DNA of 64,000 bases from a virus, in IMG/VR virus record IMGVR_UViG_3300023082_000009, positions 30,880 through 94,879 of that record, one strand, 5' to 3'. Made by a program: the position numbers and the translations under genes. This document shows positions 23,372-32,388 of this stretch, piece by piece. Position 1 is the first letter of the stretch; each line of letters opens with the position of its first letter. The notes under the pieces are model-generated. The model was given only the letters and a program-made list of their open reading frames with translations, had not been told where the DNA came from and searched no databases.

Positions 23372-24082
23372 ATGAACAGTCCCGCACACTTCCCGGCCAA
23401 CCCTTCCCGCTTCGTCTTCGACGCGTCGGTGGCAGCCATCTTCGATGACATGGCCGACCGCTCGATCCCACTCTTCCGGGAGGCGCACCGCAACAACGTC
23501 AAGCTGGCGGAGCCCTGGCTGGCGAGCGATCCCCAGGTGCTGGACGTGGGCGCGTCCCGTGGTGCGTTCCTGCTGGAGCTGGATCGCCTATACGGCATCG
23601 ACAACTTTGACGTGCGCGCCACCGACATCAGCCCGGAGATGGTGGCCTACATGCGGGAGGACTTCCCCTCGGTGCAGGTCGACCAGCTGGACATCACCAC
23701 CAGCGCGTTCCTCAACTGCTCCCACACGTACGACGTGATCAACTTCACCTACGTACTCCAGTTCATCCCGAAGGAGCTGCAACGCATTGTGCTGGCCAAG
23801 GTGTGCGCCATGGTCAAGCCGGGCGGTGTGCTCTTTATCGGCCAGAAGAACAAGGACGACAGCCCCGCAGGCCAGATGCTCCACAAGCAGTACATCAAAT
23901 GGCGCATGGACAATGGCTACACCCAGGAAGAGATCGACGCCAAGACGAAGGCACTTGCTGGTAGCATGTGGCCCACTGATGAGGCTATGCTCATCGGAGA
24001 TCTCAAAGGCGCCGGGATGGTCGAGGTGGTACGCACCTGCTCCTGGGGTCCATTCAGCAACCTGATGTGCATCAAGCGATAA
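23372..24082 (+). CDS. CmoA-like (carboxy-SAM synthase-type) methyltransferase-fold enzyme
   Basis: 236 aa. The fold is class I SAM-dependent: VLDVGASRG (56-64), ATDISPEM. It follows CmoA rather than a generic methyltransferase: FVFDASVAAIFDDMADRSIP near the N terminus mirrors CmoA's FDERVAEVFPDMIQRSVP. Later come VINFTYVLQF (CmoA LNFTLQFL), MVKPGGVLF, a KR/NGYTQEEID stretch (CmoA NGYSELEIS) and a C-terminal CSWGPFSNLMCIK. CmoA makes carboxy-SAM from SAM and prephenate for tRNA wobble-uridine modification. Whether this phage copy makes carboxy-SAM, and for DNA or tRNA, is unknown. Confidence 0.75.
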   Translation: MNSPAHFPANPSRFVFDASVAAIFDDMADRSIPLFREAHRNNVKLAEPWLASDPQVLDVGASRGAFLLELDRLYGIDNFDVRATDISPEMVAYMREDFPSVQVDQLDITTSAFLNCSHTYDVINFTYVLQFIPKELQRIVLAKVCAMVKPGGVLFIGQKNKDDSPAGQMLHKQYIKWRMDNGYTQEEIDAKTKALAGSMWPTDEAMLIGDLKGAGMVEVVRTCSWGPFSNLMCIKR

Positions 24083-24092
24083 GGAGACGGAC

Positions 24093-24881
24093 ATGCCCAC
24101 GAATAACGAACGCCCTGGCGAACGCCGCGTCATCATGCGCCGGAGTCGTGGGCAGATGCCTTTCAGCAGTGCAGGCCGGGTGGACGGTACCCCTCGGGAA
24201 GCCCCGGTGATCGACGACGATATTGACGACGCCATCGACCCTGACCAGATCGACGACCACGTACGCCAGCAGACCCGACGCCCTGCCCCAGGCCCGAGCC
24301 GTGGCGACGCGCCAGAGCGCAACCCTGCCCAGATGCTTATGGACGTGGATGAGTCCGGCAGCGCCGCCTACAGCAAGGAATACCGCATGGTGCTGCTGCA
24401 CAAGATGCTGGCGCGGAAGATGCCCCTGCACGAGATCGCCCGGCACCTGCGCGTATCCATCTCCACCATCGAGAAGGACCGGGTGCGGTTGAAGGCCTGG
24501 ATGCGCGAGCAGGCCAAGGAGATGAACATCGACGAGATGATCGGCAGCCAAGTCGCTCTCTACGATGAGCTGACCGCCATGTCGTTGCGCATCGCCTCGA
24601 AGACCTCCGGCGAGGGTGCCGTGCCCGTGGCCATGCAGCTGGCCGCCATGCGTACCACCCTGGCAGCCAACGCTGACAAGACCCGGTTCCTCGGCGCCGC
24701 TGGTGTACTCGATGTGCTGCGCTTCCGTAAGGGCGATACCGGTGAAGCACAATCTGACATCCAGATCGTCATGGAGCGGACTGCCCGCATGCTCGCTGCC
24801 CTGGCAGAGGACGGCGGCGGCATGGAGAACTTCGGCGACTTCTCCATCAACGATGTGGAACCTGAAAGCGAGGAACTGTGA
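24093..24881 (+). CDS. terS: Terminase small subunit (probable)
   Basis: 262 aa, ATG after AAGGAGACGG. The N terminus includes ERRVIMRRSRGQ, another copy of the basic terminal peptide. An HTH-like region (MPLHEIARHLRVSISTIEKD) lies about residues 110-130, followed by long helices. It overlaps the large terminase start by one base (TGATG), the usual order. It would recognise phage DNA and start packaging; the assignment depends mainly on HTH and context. Confidence 0.75.
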   Translation: MPTNNERPGERRVIMRRSRGQMPFSSAGRVDGTPREAPVIDDDIDDAIDPDQIDDHVRQQTRRPAPGPSRGDAPERNPAQMLMDVDESGSAAYSKEYRMVLLHKMLARKMPLHEIARHLRVSISTIEKDRVRLKAWMREQAKEMNIDEMIGSQVALYDELTAMSLRIASKTSGEGAVPVAMQLAAMRTTLAANADKTRFLGAAGVLDVLRFRKGDTGEAQSDIQIVMERTARMLAALAEDGGGMENFGDFSINDVEPESEEL

Positions 24882-26788
24882 TGGCCGTTCAACGTAGAAG
24901 CGCCATGCGCAAGCAGCTGGTTATCCAGGAGGTCGAGCTGATCGCCGACGGCTTGGCCAACAAGCAGTTCTCCGAGATGTACCGGCACGCAGTCCTCTGC
25001 GCCATGAACGGCGACACCCGGCTGTTCGACTTCATGTCGGTCCTGGACCGCGTGCCCGTGAGCATCGAAGACTTCATCGACAGCCCTGAGTTCCTGGGCA
25101 GCACTGACCTTGAGATGTGGCCAGAGGTTCGCCGGGCGGTCATCGAAGAGAACAAGGACTGGTGGAAGGGCCTAGAAGGCGGAGCACGGGATACCTGCTG
25201 CCTCATGGGGTGCACCCGTAGCGGCAAGTCGACCCAGGCAATCATCGGTACCCTGTACGACTTCTACATCCTCACCTGCATGCAGAACCCGCAGAAGTGG
25301 TACGGCCTGCCCTCGGCTACCTCCATCGTGTTCCCGATCATTGGCGCGAAGCCACACGTAACGAAGAAGGTTGTGTATGCCCCGATGCGGAAGTGGATCG
25401 AGCGCATGCCCTACTTCCAGGCCTGGGCACAGCCCGACAAGAACATCGACAGCGAGATGCTGTTCACCGAGAAGAACTTGCGGATCACGCCCGTCGGCGG
25501 TAGCGAGGATGCGATCCTGGGTGAGGCGACCATCGGTGGCATCATCGACGAGATCAACTTCATGAACGTGGTGCAGAAGTCGAAGAAGGCCGAGGTGTCC
25601 ACCGGGCGGTCCGGCGTCTACGATCAGGCAGCGCAGATCTTCGATACGTTCAGCCGCCGTCGCCGTGGTACGTTCGCCAAACGCTTCCCGCAGATCGGCA
25701 AGATCTTCGCGGTGTCGTCCACTCGGTACCGGGGCGACTTCACCGACAAGCTCAAGGCCGACGTGATCAAGCACGACATGAAGAACGTCTACATCTTCGA
25801 CAAGAAGCAGTACGAGGTTCAGCCTGCATCCAACTACTGCGGCCAGACCTTCCGCCTTCTGATCGGTAACGATGTGCAGCACGAGACCCGCGTGCTCCGG
25901 GACGACGAGGAAGTGATCGAAGGCGCCTGGGTGGAGAACGTGCCTATCGAATGCCTCCAGGACTTCCAGCGTAAGCCGTACGACGCGCTGCGGGACATCC
26001 TGGGCCTGTCGTCCAACGTGATCAGCCCGTTCATCAAATCGCGCCACAAGGTCTACGAGTGCGTGGAGGCTGGCCGGGAGGTTGGGCTGGAGTCCTTCCT
26101 CATCCGCGACCACGTTATCCTGGGCGAGCACGGGATGCCGCAGGTCAAGCATGCCCACTATTGCAAGAACCCATCGCGCCCTCGCTATGTTCACATCGAC
26201 TTGTCGCAAACGGGTGACCGGTGTGGGATCGCGATGATCCGATTCGATGGCATGATGCACCTACAGCGGAGTGGTGACTTGACCGAGCTGCTGCCCACCG
26301 GGGCGGTAGAGATGGCTTGCTCCATTCAGCCGGATGCAAACAACGAGATCGACATCGCCGAGGTACGGGCCTTCGTCAAGAACCTGAGCCGGTTGTATGG
26401 CTACCCCATCAAGGGCGTGTCCTATGACGGCTTCGATAGTCGCGAGTCTATCCAGGCGTGGCGCAAGGATCGGATGCCTACCAAGATCATCTCGATGGAC
26501 CGCACGAGCGCACCCTACAAGCAGTTCCGGGACGCGCTGTACGACCGTCGGATTGGTCTGCTCGATGACGCGGACGTGACCAGCGAGATCCTTGAACTGG
26601 AGTACGACGAGTCGAAGGACAAGGTAGACCACACCATCGTCGGCAAGAAGGACGTGGCGGATGCGATCTGCGGTGCGTACACCAACATGCTGGAGCGCCG
26701 GAGCACCTGGGAAGGCGTGGATGAATCCCTGGCCGAGTCTGGCCGATACGATGGCGAGCGGTTCGGGGACGAACCACGCCCACACTAG
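24881..26788 (+). CDS. terL: Terminase large subunit
   Basis: 635 aa. ATPase domain with Walker A GCTRSGKST (110-118) and Walker B GIIDEINF (220-227). C-terminal RNase H-like nuclease domain with YVHIDLSQTG, VSYDGFDS and KKDVADAI acidic motifs. It translocates DNA into the prohead and cuts concatemers. GTG 24878 is an alternative start. This is the only clear packaging/morphogenesis gene pair in the window; the head genes must lie elsewhere. Confidence 0.92.
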   Translation: MAVQRRSAMRKQLVIQEVELIADGLANKQFSEMYRHAVLCAMNGDTRLFDFMSVLDRVPVSIEDFIDSPEFLGSTDLEMWPEVRRAVIEENKDWWKGLEGGARDTCCLMGCTRSGKSTQAIIGTLYDFYILTCMQNPQKWYGLPSATSIVFPIIGAKPHVTKKVVYAPMRKWIERMPYFQAWAQPDKNIDSEMLFTEKNLRITPVGGSEDAILGEATIGGIIDEINFMNVVQKSKKAEVSTGRSGVYDQAAQIFDTFSRRRRGTFAKRFPQIGKIFAVSSTRYRGDFTDKLKADVIKHDMKNVYIFDKKQYEVQPASNYCGQTFRLLIGNDVQHETRVLRDDEEVIEGAWVENVPIECLQDFQRKPYDALRDILGLSSNVISPFIKSRHKVYECVEAGREVGLESFLIRDHVILGEHGMPQVKHAHYCKNPSRPRYVHIDLSQTGDRCGIAMIRFDGMMHLQRSGDLTELLPTGAVEMACSIQPDANNEIDIAEVRAFVKNLSRLYGYPIKGVSYDGFDSRESIQAWRKDRMPTKIISMDRTSAPYKQFRDALYDRRIGLLDDADVTSEILELEYDESKDKVDHTIVGKKDVADAICGAYTNMLERRSTWEGVDESLAESGRYDGERFGDEPRPH

Positions 26789-26798
26789 GAGCAGGACC

Positions 26799-27113
26799 AT
26801 GATGACTTTCTTTGCAGTAGCCGGGATGGTGTGGCTCACGCTGATGGCGATACGCGTGCCCGCCCTCTACCGTGAGTCCAAGATCTTCGTAATGTCGTTC
26901 GTCAAGGGCGGCGGGTACACGAAGCTCCAGGCCCGCTGGGTGACTTTCCGTTGGGTGATCCTGCCCAGCCTCGGGGCGGCGCCGTCGCTTGTGTTCCTTG
27001 AATGGAGCCTGTTCTACACCGCACCATCTGCCCCAGAGATCCACGAAGCAGCCAAAGCCATCGACAAGTTCCTCAAGGAACGTCAGGCCAACGCAATCAA
27101 CGAAGGGAAGTAA
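26799..27113 (+). CDS. Small membrane protein (104 aa)
   Basis: ATG after GGAG. Hydrophobic segments at ~2-20 and ~50-70 predict one or two transmembrane helices; the C terminus is a charged helix. It lies between terL and the thymidylate synthase gene. Function unknown. Confidence 0.7.
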   Translation: MMTFFAVAGMVWLTLMAIRVPALYRESKIFVMSFVKGGGYTKLQARWVTFRWVILPSLGAAPSLVFLEWSLFYTAPSAPEIHEAAKAIDKFLKERQANAINEGK

Positions 27114-27115
27114 CC

Positions 27116-27964
27116 ATGCAACAGTACCGCGAATTGATCAGCGACATCCTCCTGCGCGGCGAGGAGCGCAAATGGCGCAACGGCCACACCGGCATCAGTA
27201 TCTTCGATGCCCGGATGGAGTTCGACTTGCGTGAAGGCTTCCCGCTCGAAGGGCTCAAGAAGGTGCCGTTCAAGACCGGGGTGGTAGGTGAGCTGATCGG
27301 CTTCATTCGCGGGTACACCAACGCTGCGGACTTCCGTGCCCTGGGCTGCAACGTCTGGAACCAGAACGCCAACGAAGAGCCGAGCTGGCTGAACAACCCG
27401 GCACGTAAAGGGCACGACGACCTGGGCCGCATCTACGGTGCGCAATGGCGGGACATCCGCGTCCAGGACGGCGGTAGCTACGCGGTGGTCGACCAGCTCT
27501 GGCAACTCCTGGCTGGCCTGCGCAGCGACCCGCACGGGCGGCGTCACGTAGTGTCCGCCTGGAACCCGGCTGAGCTGCACCTCATGGCCCTGCCTCCTTG
27601 CCACATGTTCTTCCAGTGCTACGTGAGCAACGACGGGCACCTGGACCTCAAGATGTACCAGCGCAGTGCGGACGCCTTCCTGGGCATCCCGTTCAACATC
27701 GCCAGCTACGCGACGCTGATGCACATCCTGGCCCACTTCTGCAACCTCGTGCCGCGTCGTCTGATCATGGACCTGGGCGATGCCCACCTGTACACGAACC
27801 AGATTGATCTGGCCCACGAGATGCTCAAGCGTTCGTGCCCGGAACTGCCCGACCTGGAGTTGAACACCGACGGGTGGGAAAGCCTGATGCACATCAAGCC
27901 CGAAGACTTCGCACTCAACGGGTACCGTCCACACGCTGCAATGAACTGCGAGATGGCCGTATGA
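27116..27964 (+). CDS. thyA: Thymidylate synthase family protein
   Basis: 282 aa. Family signatures: VSAWNPAEL, ALPPCH with catalytic C162, QRSADAFLGIPFNIASYA and HLYTNQ. The Asn of FNIASY that favours dUMP over dCMP is kept. It would methylate dUMP using methylene-tetrahydrofolate. Some phage homologues hydroxymethylate dUMP for modified DNA; sequence alone does not separate these. It overlaps the ligase gene by 4 bp. Confidence 0.88.
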   Translation: MQQYRELISDILLRGEERKWRNGHTGISIFDARMEFDLREGFPLEGLKKVPFKTGVVGELIGFIRGYTNAADFRALGCNVWNQNANEEPSWLNNPARKGHDDLGRIYGAQWRDIRVQDGGSYAVVDQLWQLLAGLRSDPHGRRHVVSAWNPAELHLMALPPCHMFFQCYVSNDGHLDLKMYQRSADAFLGIPFNIASYATLMHILAHFCNLVPRRLIMDLGDAHLYTNQIDLAHEMLKRSCPELPDLELNTDGWESLMHIKPEDFALNGYRPHAAMNCEMAV

Positions 27965-29364
27965 GAATCGTACGTACCCGACCGGCAGTCCTGGCCCAGG
28001 CTGTCCGTGACACCACCGCCGACCAGCGCGGCAGCTCCGACCTCGTGGCCCGCGTGATCGAAGAGATCAAGGCCGAGTCCGGGCGCACTGCCAAGAAGGA
28101 GATGCTCAAGGCACTACGCGACAGCAGCGACATCGCGCTCAAGGTGATGCTAGCCGTCTTCGACGTGAACCGTACCTACGGCATCAAGAAGGTACCGAGT
28201 GCCCGCGTGAAGGGTAACCCACACTCCGGCAGCCGCGAGTTCAGCGACAACACCTGGGGCATCCTGGATGACTTGGCCAGCCGTAAGCTGACCGGCAATC
28301 GTGCCCAGGATGTCCTGGCCGTGGAGCTGGGCTTCCTGACGCAGCCATCGCGTGACCTGTTCACCGCCATCCTCCAGCAGAACCTGCGGGCGGGGTTCAG
28401 CGGCGACGTGGTAAACGAGGTCTGGGGCCCGGTCCTGCGCATCGTCAAGATCCAGCTGGCCAACACCTTCTTCATGAAGCAGAAGGCTGGCGAGAAGGGT
28501 CCGCGTAAGGTGAACCCGAAGGCCCGCTTCCCTGCCTACGACGACATCAAGTACGACGGCGTGCGCGGCTTCCGCCTGAGCGACGAGGACACCGGGTTCT
28601 TCTCGCGGGCCGGTCTCCCCCTGGAATGCCCGCCTGCCTTGCATACCCTGATCGGCGAGTTCCTGGAGGATGCCCGTGCGTTCTACGAGTGCGGTGCCGA
28701 GGAGGCGTTGTTGCTCGATTGCGAGATCGTGCCGCTTGCCGGTGGCTTCGCCGACATCATGAGTCAGGTGCGTGCCTCGAAGCGTGGCGCGAGCGACGGA
28801 ACCACCGGTATTCGCATCATCGACATCATCACCAAGCAGGAGTACCTGGAGGGTAAGTCCTACGATAACCAGCGTGCCCGCCGTGAAGACCTGGAGCTGA
28901 TGATCCAGCAGCCTTGGTTCAAGAAGTACGAGGGCTACATCAAGCTGACCGAAGGCCGCGAAGTGAAGAACGCCGAGGAGGCCCTGGCCTTCTACGCGGA
29001 GGTCGTGGCCAACGGCGGCGAAGGCACGATGCACAAGCACTACGACGATTACTGGGAAGCCAAGCGCACCGACGGCTGGTTGAAGCTCAAGCCTGCCGAG
29101 GAGATCGAAGGCAAGATCGTCGGGTACAAGGACGGTGCCAAGCACAGCAAGTGGGAAGGCTGGCTCGGGGCGGTCCTGGTCAAGCTACCCAACGGGGTGG
29201 TGGTATCCGTCGACGGTATGACCGACAAGGTGCGCGAGTACATCCACCTGCACCGCGAAGAACTCCTGGGCGAGACAGTCGAACTGCTCTACCACGAGAT
29301 GACCCCAGACGGCAGCCTGCGTCATCCACGGTTCAAGCCCGGCTTTGTACGGGACGATAAATAG
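27961..29364 (+). CDS. ATP-dependent DNA ligase
   Basis: 467 aa. N terminus MRIVRTRPAV. The nucleotidyltransferase core holds the adenylated-lysine motif DIKYDGVRG (K197). Further on are EGTMHKH and DGWLKLKP (motifs IIIa-V), and the C terminus forms an OB-fold region. T4/T7-type ligases join Okazaki fragments with ATP. The ATG start overlaps the thymidylate synthase stop. Confidence 0.9.
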   Translation: MRIVRTRPAVLAQAVRDTTADQRGSSDLVARVIEEIKAESGRTAKKEMLKALRDSSDIALKVMLAVFDVNRTYGIKKVPSARVKGNPHSGSREFSDNTWGILDDLASRKLTGNRAQDVLAVELGFLTQPSRDLFTAILQQNLRAGFSGDVVNEVWGPVLRIVKIQLANTFFMKQKAGEKGPRKVNPKARFPAYDDIKYDGVRGFRLSDEDTGFFSRAGLPLECPPALHTLIGEFLEDARAFYECGAEEALLLDCEIVPLAGGFADIMSQVRASKRGASDGTTGIRIIDIITKQEYLEGKSYDNQRARREDLELMIQQPWFKKYEGYIKLTEGREVKNAEEALAFYAEVVANGGEGTMHKHYDDYWEAKRTDGWLKLKPAEEIEGKIVGYKDGAKHSKWEGWLGAVLVKLPNGVVVSVDGMTDKVREYIHLHREELLGETVELLYHEMTPDGSLRHPRFKPGFVRDDK

Positions 29365-29373
29365 GAGCACACC

Positions 29374-29598
29374 ATGCAAACCAACAACCTGGACCCACGG
29401 GTGTCTGAGGTACTCAAGGCCCGCGTAGAGATGAACGCAGCCATAGCGAAGGCGGCCTCGGACGCTATCTCGGCATTCGAGAGCAGCACTGGGCTGGCCG
29501 TAACCTCGGTCGCTATCACTACCGTACAGCACAGGAGCTTCGGCCAGCCGGACGGGTGCATGGTGACGGGCGTTACCACGACAATCGCTGGCCTTTAA
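29374..29598 (+). CDS. Small unknown protein (74 aa)
   Basis: ATG after AGGAG. Helical N-terminal half, Thr/Val/Gly-rich C-terminal half; no motif recognised. It precedes a palindromic repeat. Confidence 0.6.
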   Translation: MQTNNLDPRVSEVLKARVEMNAAIAKAASDAISAFESSTGLAVTSVAITTVQHRSFGQPDGCMVTGVTTTIAGL

Positions 29599-29604
29599 CC
29601 TGAC

Positions 29605-29620
29605 GTGCAATCAACTGCAC
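29605..29620. repeat. Palindromic repeat variant, copy 7 (one mismatch)
   Basis: GTGCAATCAACTGCAC, immediately before the CGGAG binding site of the dCTP-deaminase-like gene. Confidence 0.75.
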
Positions 29621-29631
29621 CGGAGAAACCT

Positions 29632-30189
29632 ATGTCCCTCCTTTCGTACACCGAGCTTGTAGAGCTGGTAGAACAAGGCGTCCTCAAGGGGGTCCAGCCG
29701 GGCGCCATCCAGCCAGCAAGCATCGACGTGCGCCTGGGGGACGTGTTCCTCCGGGAGAATCGCCTGCCCTGGTACAAGCGCCTCCTCGGGTGGCCCAGGC
29801 CCGTGGTCGACCTTGCCCGCCGTGAGTCCGTAGGGTTCACCGAGGAGCTGGGCTACGTGATCCTGCGGCCCCAGGACTTCTGCCTCGCCCACACCATCGA
29901 GATCTTCAACCTGCCGGATGACATCTCGTGCGCGTTCTGCCTCAAGTCCTCCATGGCCCGTAATGGTTTGGAACATTTGAATGCGTGCTGGGCGGACGCC
30001 GGGTTCAACAGCTCGGTGCTTACGCTGGAGGTCAAGAATATGCTGCGCTTCCATGATCTCGTATTGACATCAGGCATGTTTATTGGTCAATTGAAGTTCT
30101 GGCGGCACACAGCGGTGCCCGCCGAAAAGAGCTACAGAGCAGTAGGTCGGTACAACGGGGACAGCTCCGTGAGTGCCATCAAGAAGTAA
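29632..30189 (+). CDS. dCTP deaminase / dUTPase-fold protein
   Basis: 185 aa. Signatures of the trimeric dCTP deaminase family: QPASIDVRLGD, CLKSSMARNGL, WADAGFNSSVLTLEVKN and GMFIGQLKFW. These enzymes deaminate dCTP to dUTP (or hydrolyse it on), feeding dUMP to the thymidylate synthase at 27116. The C-terminal lid (VGRYNGDSS) is present. Exact activity is not settled by sequence. Confidence 0.82.
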   Translation: MSLLSYTELVELVEQGVLKGVQPGAIQPASIDVRLGDVFLRENRLPWYKRLLGWPRPVVDLARRESVGFTEELGYVILRPQDFCLAHTIEIFNLPDDISCAFCLKSSMARNGLEHLNACWADAGFNSSVLTLEVKNMLRFHDLVLTSGMFIGQLKFWRHTAVPAEKSYRAVGRYNGDSSVSAIKK

Positions 30190-30213
30190 CCAACCGCAGC
30201 AAGGAGTGTCGCC

Positions 30214-31047
30214 ATGGGTAGCAGCTACCAGTCGGAACGCCGCAAGGGCCGCAACACTAAGGGCAAAGGCAACCGCGAGCAGGACGGCAGCAATAATATT
30301 CTCGACCTCAACGACGCTCTGGCCCGTAAGGAAGGCCCGACCAAGAAGCAATGGCACGAACACGACCTCCGCCACATCAAGGCCAAGACCGATGGCCAGG
30401 AGACCGCCATCCAGGCATGGTTCGCTGACCCCGAGGGTCACCTCTCCCTGATCGGTTCCGCAGGTACCGGCAAATCCCTCCTCGCTGTCTACTGCGCCTC
30501 CGTTGACTACACTCGCGGTCAGGTAGAAGGCATCACCATCATTCGAGCCTCCGTGCCCAAGCGTGACCCTGGCGCACTGCCCGGCACCCTGGAGCAGAAG
30601 CAGGCCCCGTACGAGGCTCCCTACGCCTCGCTCCTGCAAACTCTGTTCGGTCGCAAGTCCACCTACGACGACATGAAGGCCGCAGGCGTCATCGAGTACA
30701 AGTCGACCAGCTACATCCGTGGCACCACCATCGACAACCGCATCATCATCGTCGAGGAAGCCCAGAACCTGGACTTCGACGAGATCGACTCCGTGCTCAC
30801 TCGGGCGGGTGAAGGCTCTCGGGTGATCCTGACCGGCGACACGCTGCGTCAATGCGACCTCAAGCACTTCGAGACCTCCGGCATTCAGATCCTCAAGGAA
30901 GTCCAGGACAAGCTGGAAGGTATGACCGTCGTGGAGTTCGGCCCGCATGACTGCGTGCGCTCTGGCTTTGCTCGGTCCTGGCTCCTGGCCACGGAAGACT
31001 TCTTCACCGAGCAGCGTGCCCGCGAGCGCAACGAACGCAACGCTTGA
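30214..31047 (+). CDS. phoH: PhoH-like ATPase
   Basis: 277 aa. Charged N-terminal tail, then Walker A GSAGTGKS (81-88) and RIIIVEEAQN with LTGDTLRQCD, as in PhoH proteins. PhoH is common in large phages; bacterial PhoH-type proteins have been linked to RNA/nucleic-acid handling, and the phage role is unsettled. Arginine-rich stretches at both ends. Confidence 0.88.
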   Translation: MGSSYQSERRKGRNTKGKGNREQDGSNNILDLNDALARKEGPTKKQWHEHDLRHIKAKTDGQETAIQAWFADPEGHLSLIGSAGTGKSLLAVYCASVDYTRGQVEGITIIRASVPKRDPGALPGTLEQKQAPYEAPYASLLQTLFGRKSTYDDMKAAGVIEYKSTSYIRGTTIDNRIIIVEEAQNLDFDEIDSVLTRAGEGSRVILTGDTLRQCDLKHFETSGIQILKEVQDKLEGMTVVEFGPHDCVRSGFARSWLLATEDFFTEQRARERNERNA

Positions 31048-31107
31048 TCGCCAGTGTCGGTTGCCCGGTAACACGGGCGCCGATACATTGAACCCAAGGA
31101 GAACGAC

Positions 31108-31419
31108 ATGAGCGACAAGACACCACCAGACAATGTTCGTAGCATCTCCCTAGTCGCGAGTAACTCGCAGATCAAAGGCCCAGTTGCGGAACCCGGCGCA
31201 GCCGTCAAGCACCTGAAAAGCATGATCGAGGCGATTGAGAGCGGCGCCATGCCCGAGCCAGAGTTCGGCGTAACGATGATGGGTTTCACCGACCCTAACG
31301 AAGCGCCGATCCAGATGGAGTTCGGGACCAAGGAAGTACACCCGTACATGATTGTCGGGCTGATCGCGGAGGCCAAGATCCTTACCTTGAGCCCTGCCTT
31401 CGATGCCGACGAAGGTTAA
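31108..31419 (+). CDS. Unknown 103-aa protein
   Basis: ATG after AAGGAG. Soluble, acidic; a repeat of VKHLKSMIEAIESGAMPEPEFG-type helix-turn is seen, followed by short strands ending in VHPYMIVGLIAE. No family recognised. Confidence 0.65.
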   Translation: MSDKTPPDNVRSISLVASNSQIKGPVAEPGAAVKHLKSMIEAIESGAMPEPEFGVTMMGFTDPNEAPIQMEFGTKEVHPYMIVGLIAEAKILTLSPAFDADEG

Positions 31420-31441
31420 CCCACCGAGAAAGGTAATACCC

Positions 31442-31657
31442 ATGGCAGTAGTAGCGCACTTTGTAGGCGGCCCGCGTAACGGTCGCAAGAACAACCTCCA
31501 GGGCAACGACGAAGCGCCAGACCGCATCGCCGTCACCGCCAAGGAAGCCAAGGCGGTCAACATGAAGCCAGGGCGTTACGAGATCTCCTCCAAGGAAGCG
31601 GACGGCAGCAAAGGTGTCTACCGCTGGGTAACCCTTCAACAGGCCGAGATGGCCTAA
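31442..31657 (+). CDS. Unknown small basic protein (71 aa)
   Basis: ATG 31442, closely following the previous gene. Starts MAVVAHFVGGPRNGRKNNLQ and ends with YRWVTLQQAEM, a small beta-rich pattern seen in phage proteins of unknown function (a GGPRNG turn followed by strands). Terminator follows. Confidence 0.65.
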   Translation: MAVVAHFVGGPRNGRKNNLQGNDEAPDRIAVTAKEAKAVNMKPGRYEISSKEADGSKGVYRWVTLQQAEMA

Positions 31658-31680
31658 CCAGAGCAGCAAAGGCATTTAGG

Positions 31681-31703
31681 CCCGCTTCGGCGGGTCATTT
31701 TTT
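31681..31703 (+). terminator. Rho-independent terminator
   Basis: CCCGC-TTCG-GCGGG, then TCATTTTTT; a palindromic repeat begins three bases later. Confidence 0.9.
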
Positions 31704-31705
31704 AA

Positions 31706-31721
31706 GTGCAACTAATTGCAC
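31706..31721. repeat. Palindromic repeat variant, copy 8
   Basis: GTGCAACTAATTGCAC, three bases after the terminator T-run and directly before GGGAGG of the gene at 31733. Confidence 0.75.
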
Positions 31722-31732
31722 GGGAGGTAGGT

Positions 31733-32002
31733 ATGCGCCGCTATGATGTTCAAAAGGTCATCATGTCCACCGGCCTGACCGTAGGCCACTTCCTCCTGCT
31801 GCCTCCTGAGATGGAGGACGTGCTTCGCAGCTTCACGCCCGACGCCTACGACAGCGACATGATCCTGGACGGCCTGTCCGGCGTGTACTTCTACCTGGAC
31901 CCGCAGGGCAAGCGCTGCACCATCCCACCGGACGACGTGCGCTCCCAGCTGATGCTGTCCATGAACCTGCCGGGCCACGGCCCGATCTTCGGCGACGCGT
32001 GA
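31733..32002 (+). CDS. Unknown 89-aa protein
   Basis: ATG after GGGAGG. Acidic, soluble, mixed alpha/beta; no family recognised. Its TGA overlaps the next ATG. Confidence 0.65.
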   Translation: MRRYDVQKVIMSTGLTVGHFLLLPPEMEDVLRSFTPDAYDSDMILDGLSGVYFYLDPQGKRCTIPPDDVRSQLMLSMNLPGHGPIFGDA

Positions 32003-32388
32003 TGTCTATCCTCATACTGGCAACCCAGTTGCTCGTAGAGGCGGGGATACGTCGCGCCATGAACCCACCGAGACAGACCATGAAATACACTCAACGCCAA
32101 GTAGACTTCCACGAGGACAACCGGGGCTTGCAGGGTCACCGTTGCAGTGCAGCCGTGGAGGCCGAGGTAATGGCCATGCCCGCCTACTCCTGCGATTCCC
32201 CTGTCCTCTATGACCAGCGCAGCCGGATGTTCTACTTCCTCAACACGGACGGTCGACCTGAGTACCTGGAGCGCGAGAGCGTACACACCATGCCGCTACG
32301 CGACGCCAGCGTCGACCGTGACTACATCGACGAACTGCCTGCGGGTGTGGTTCAGCGCGTCGGCCAATGGTCGGGGCCGTCAGCATGA
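32002..32388 (+). CDS. Unknown 128-aa protein
   Basis: ATG 32002 (TGATG overlap) gives 128 aa; ATG 32059 and 32080 are possible later starts and would remove a hydrophobic N-terminal stretch. The body (residues ~27 on) is acidic and soluble. Overlaps the RNase H gene by 4 bp. No family recognised. Confidence 0.6.
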   Translation: MSILILATQLLVEAGIRRAMNPPRQTMKYTQRQVDFHEDNRGLQGHRCSAAVEAEVMAMPAYSCDSPVLYDQRSRMFYFLNTDGRPEYLERESVHTMPLRDASVDRDYIDELPAGVVQRVGQWSGPSA

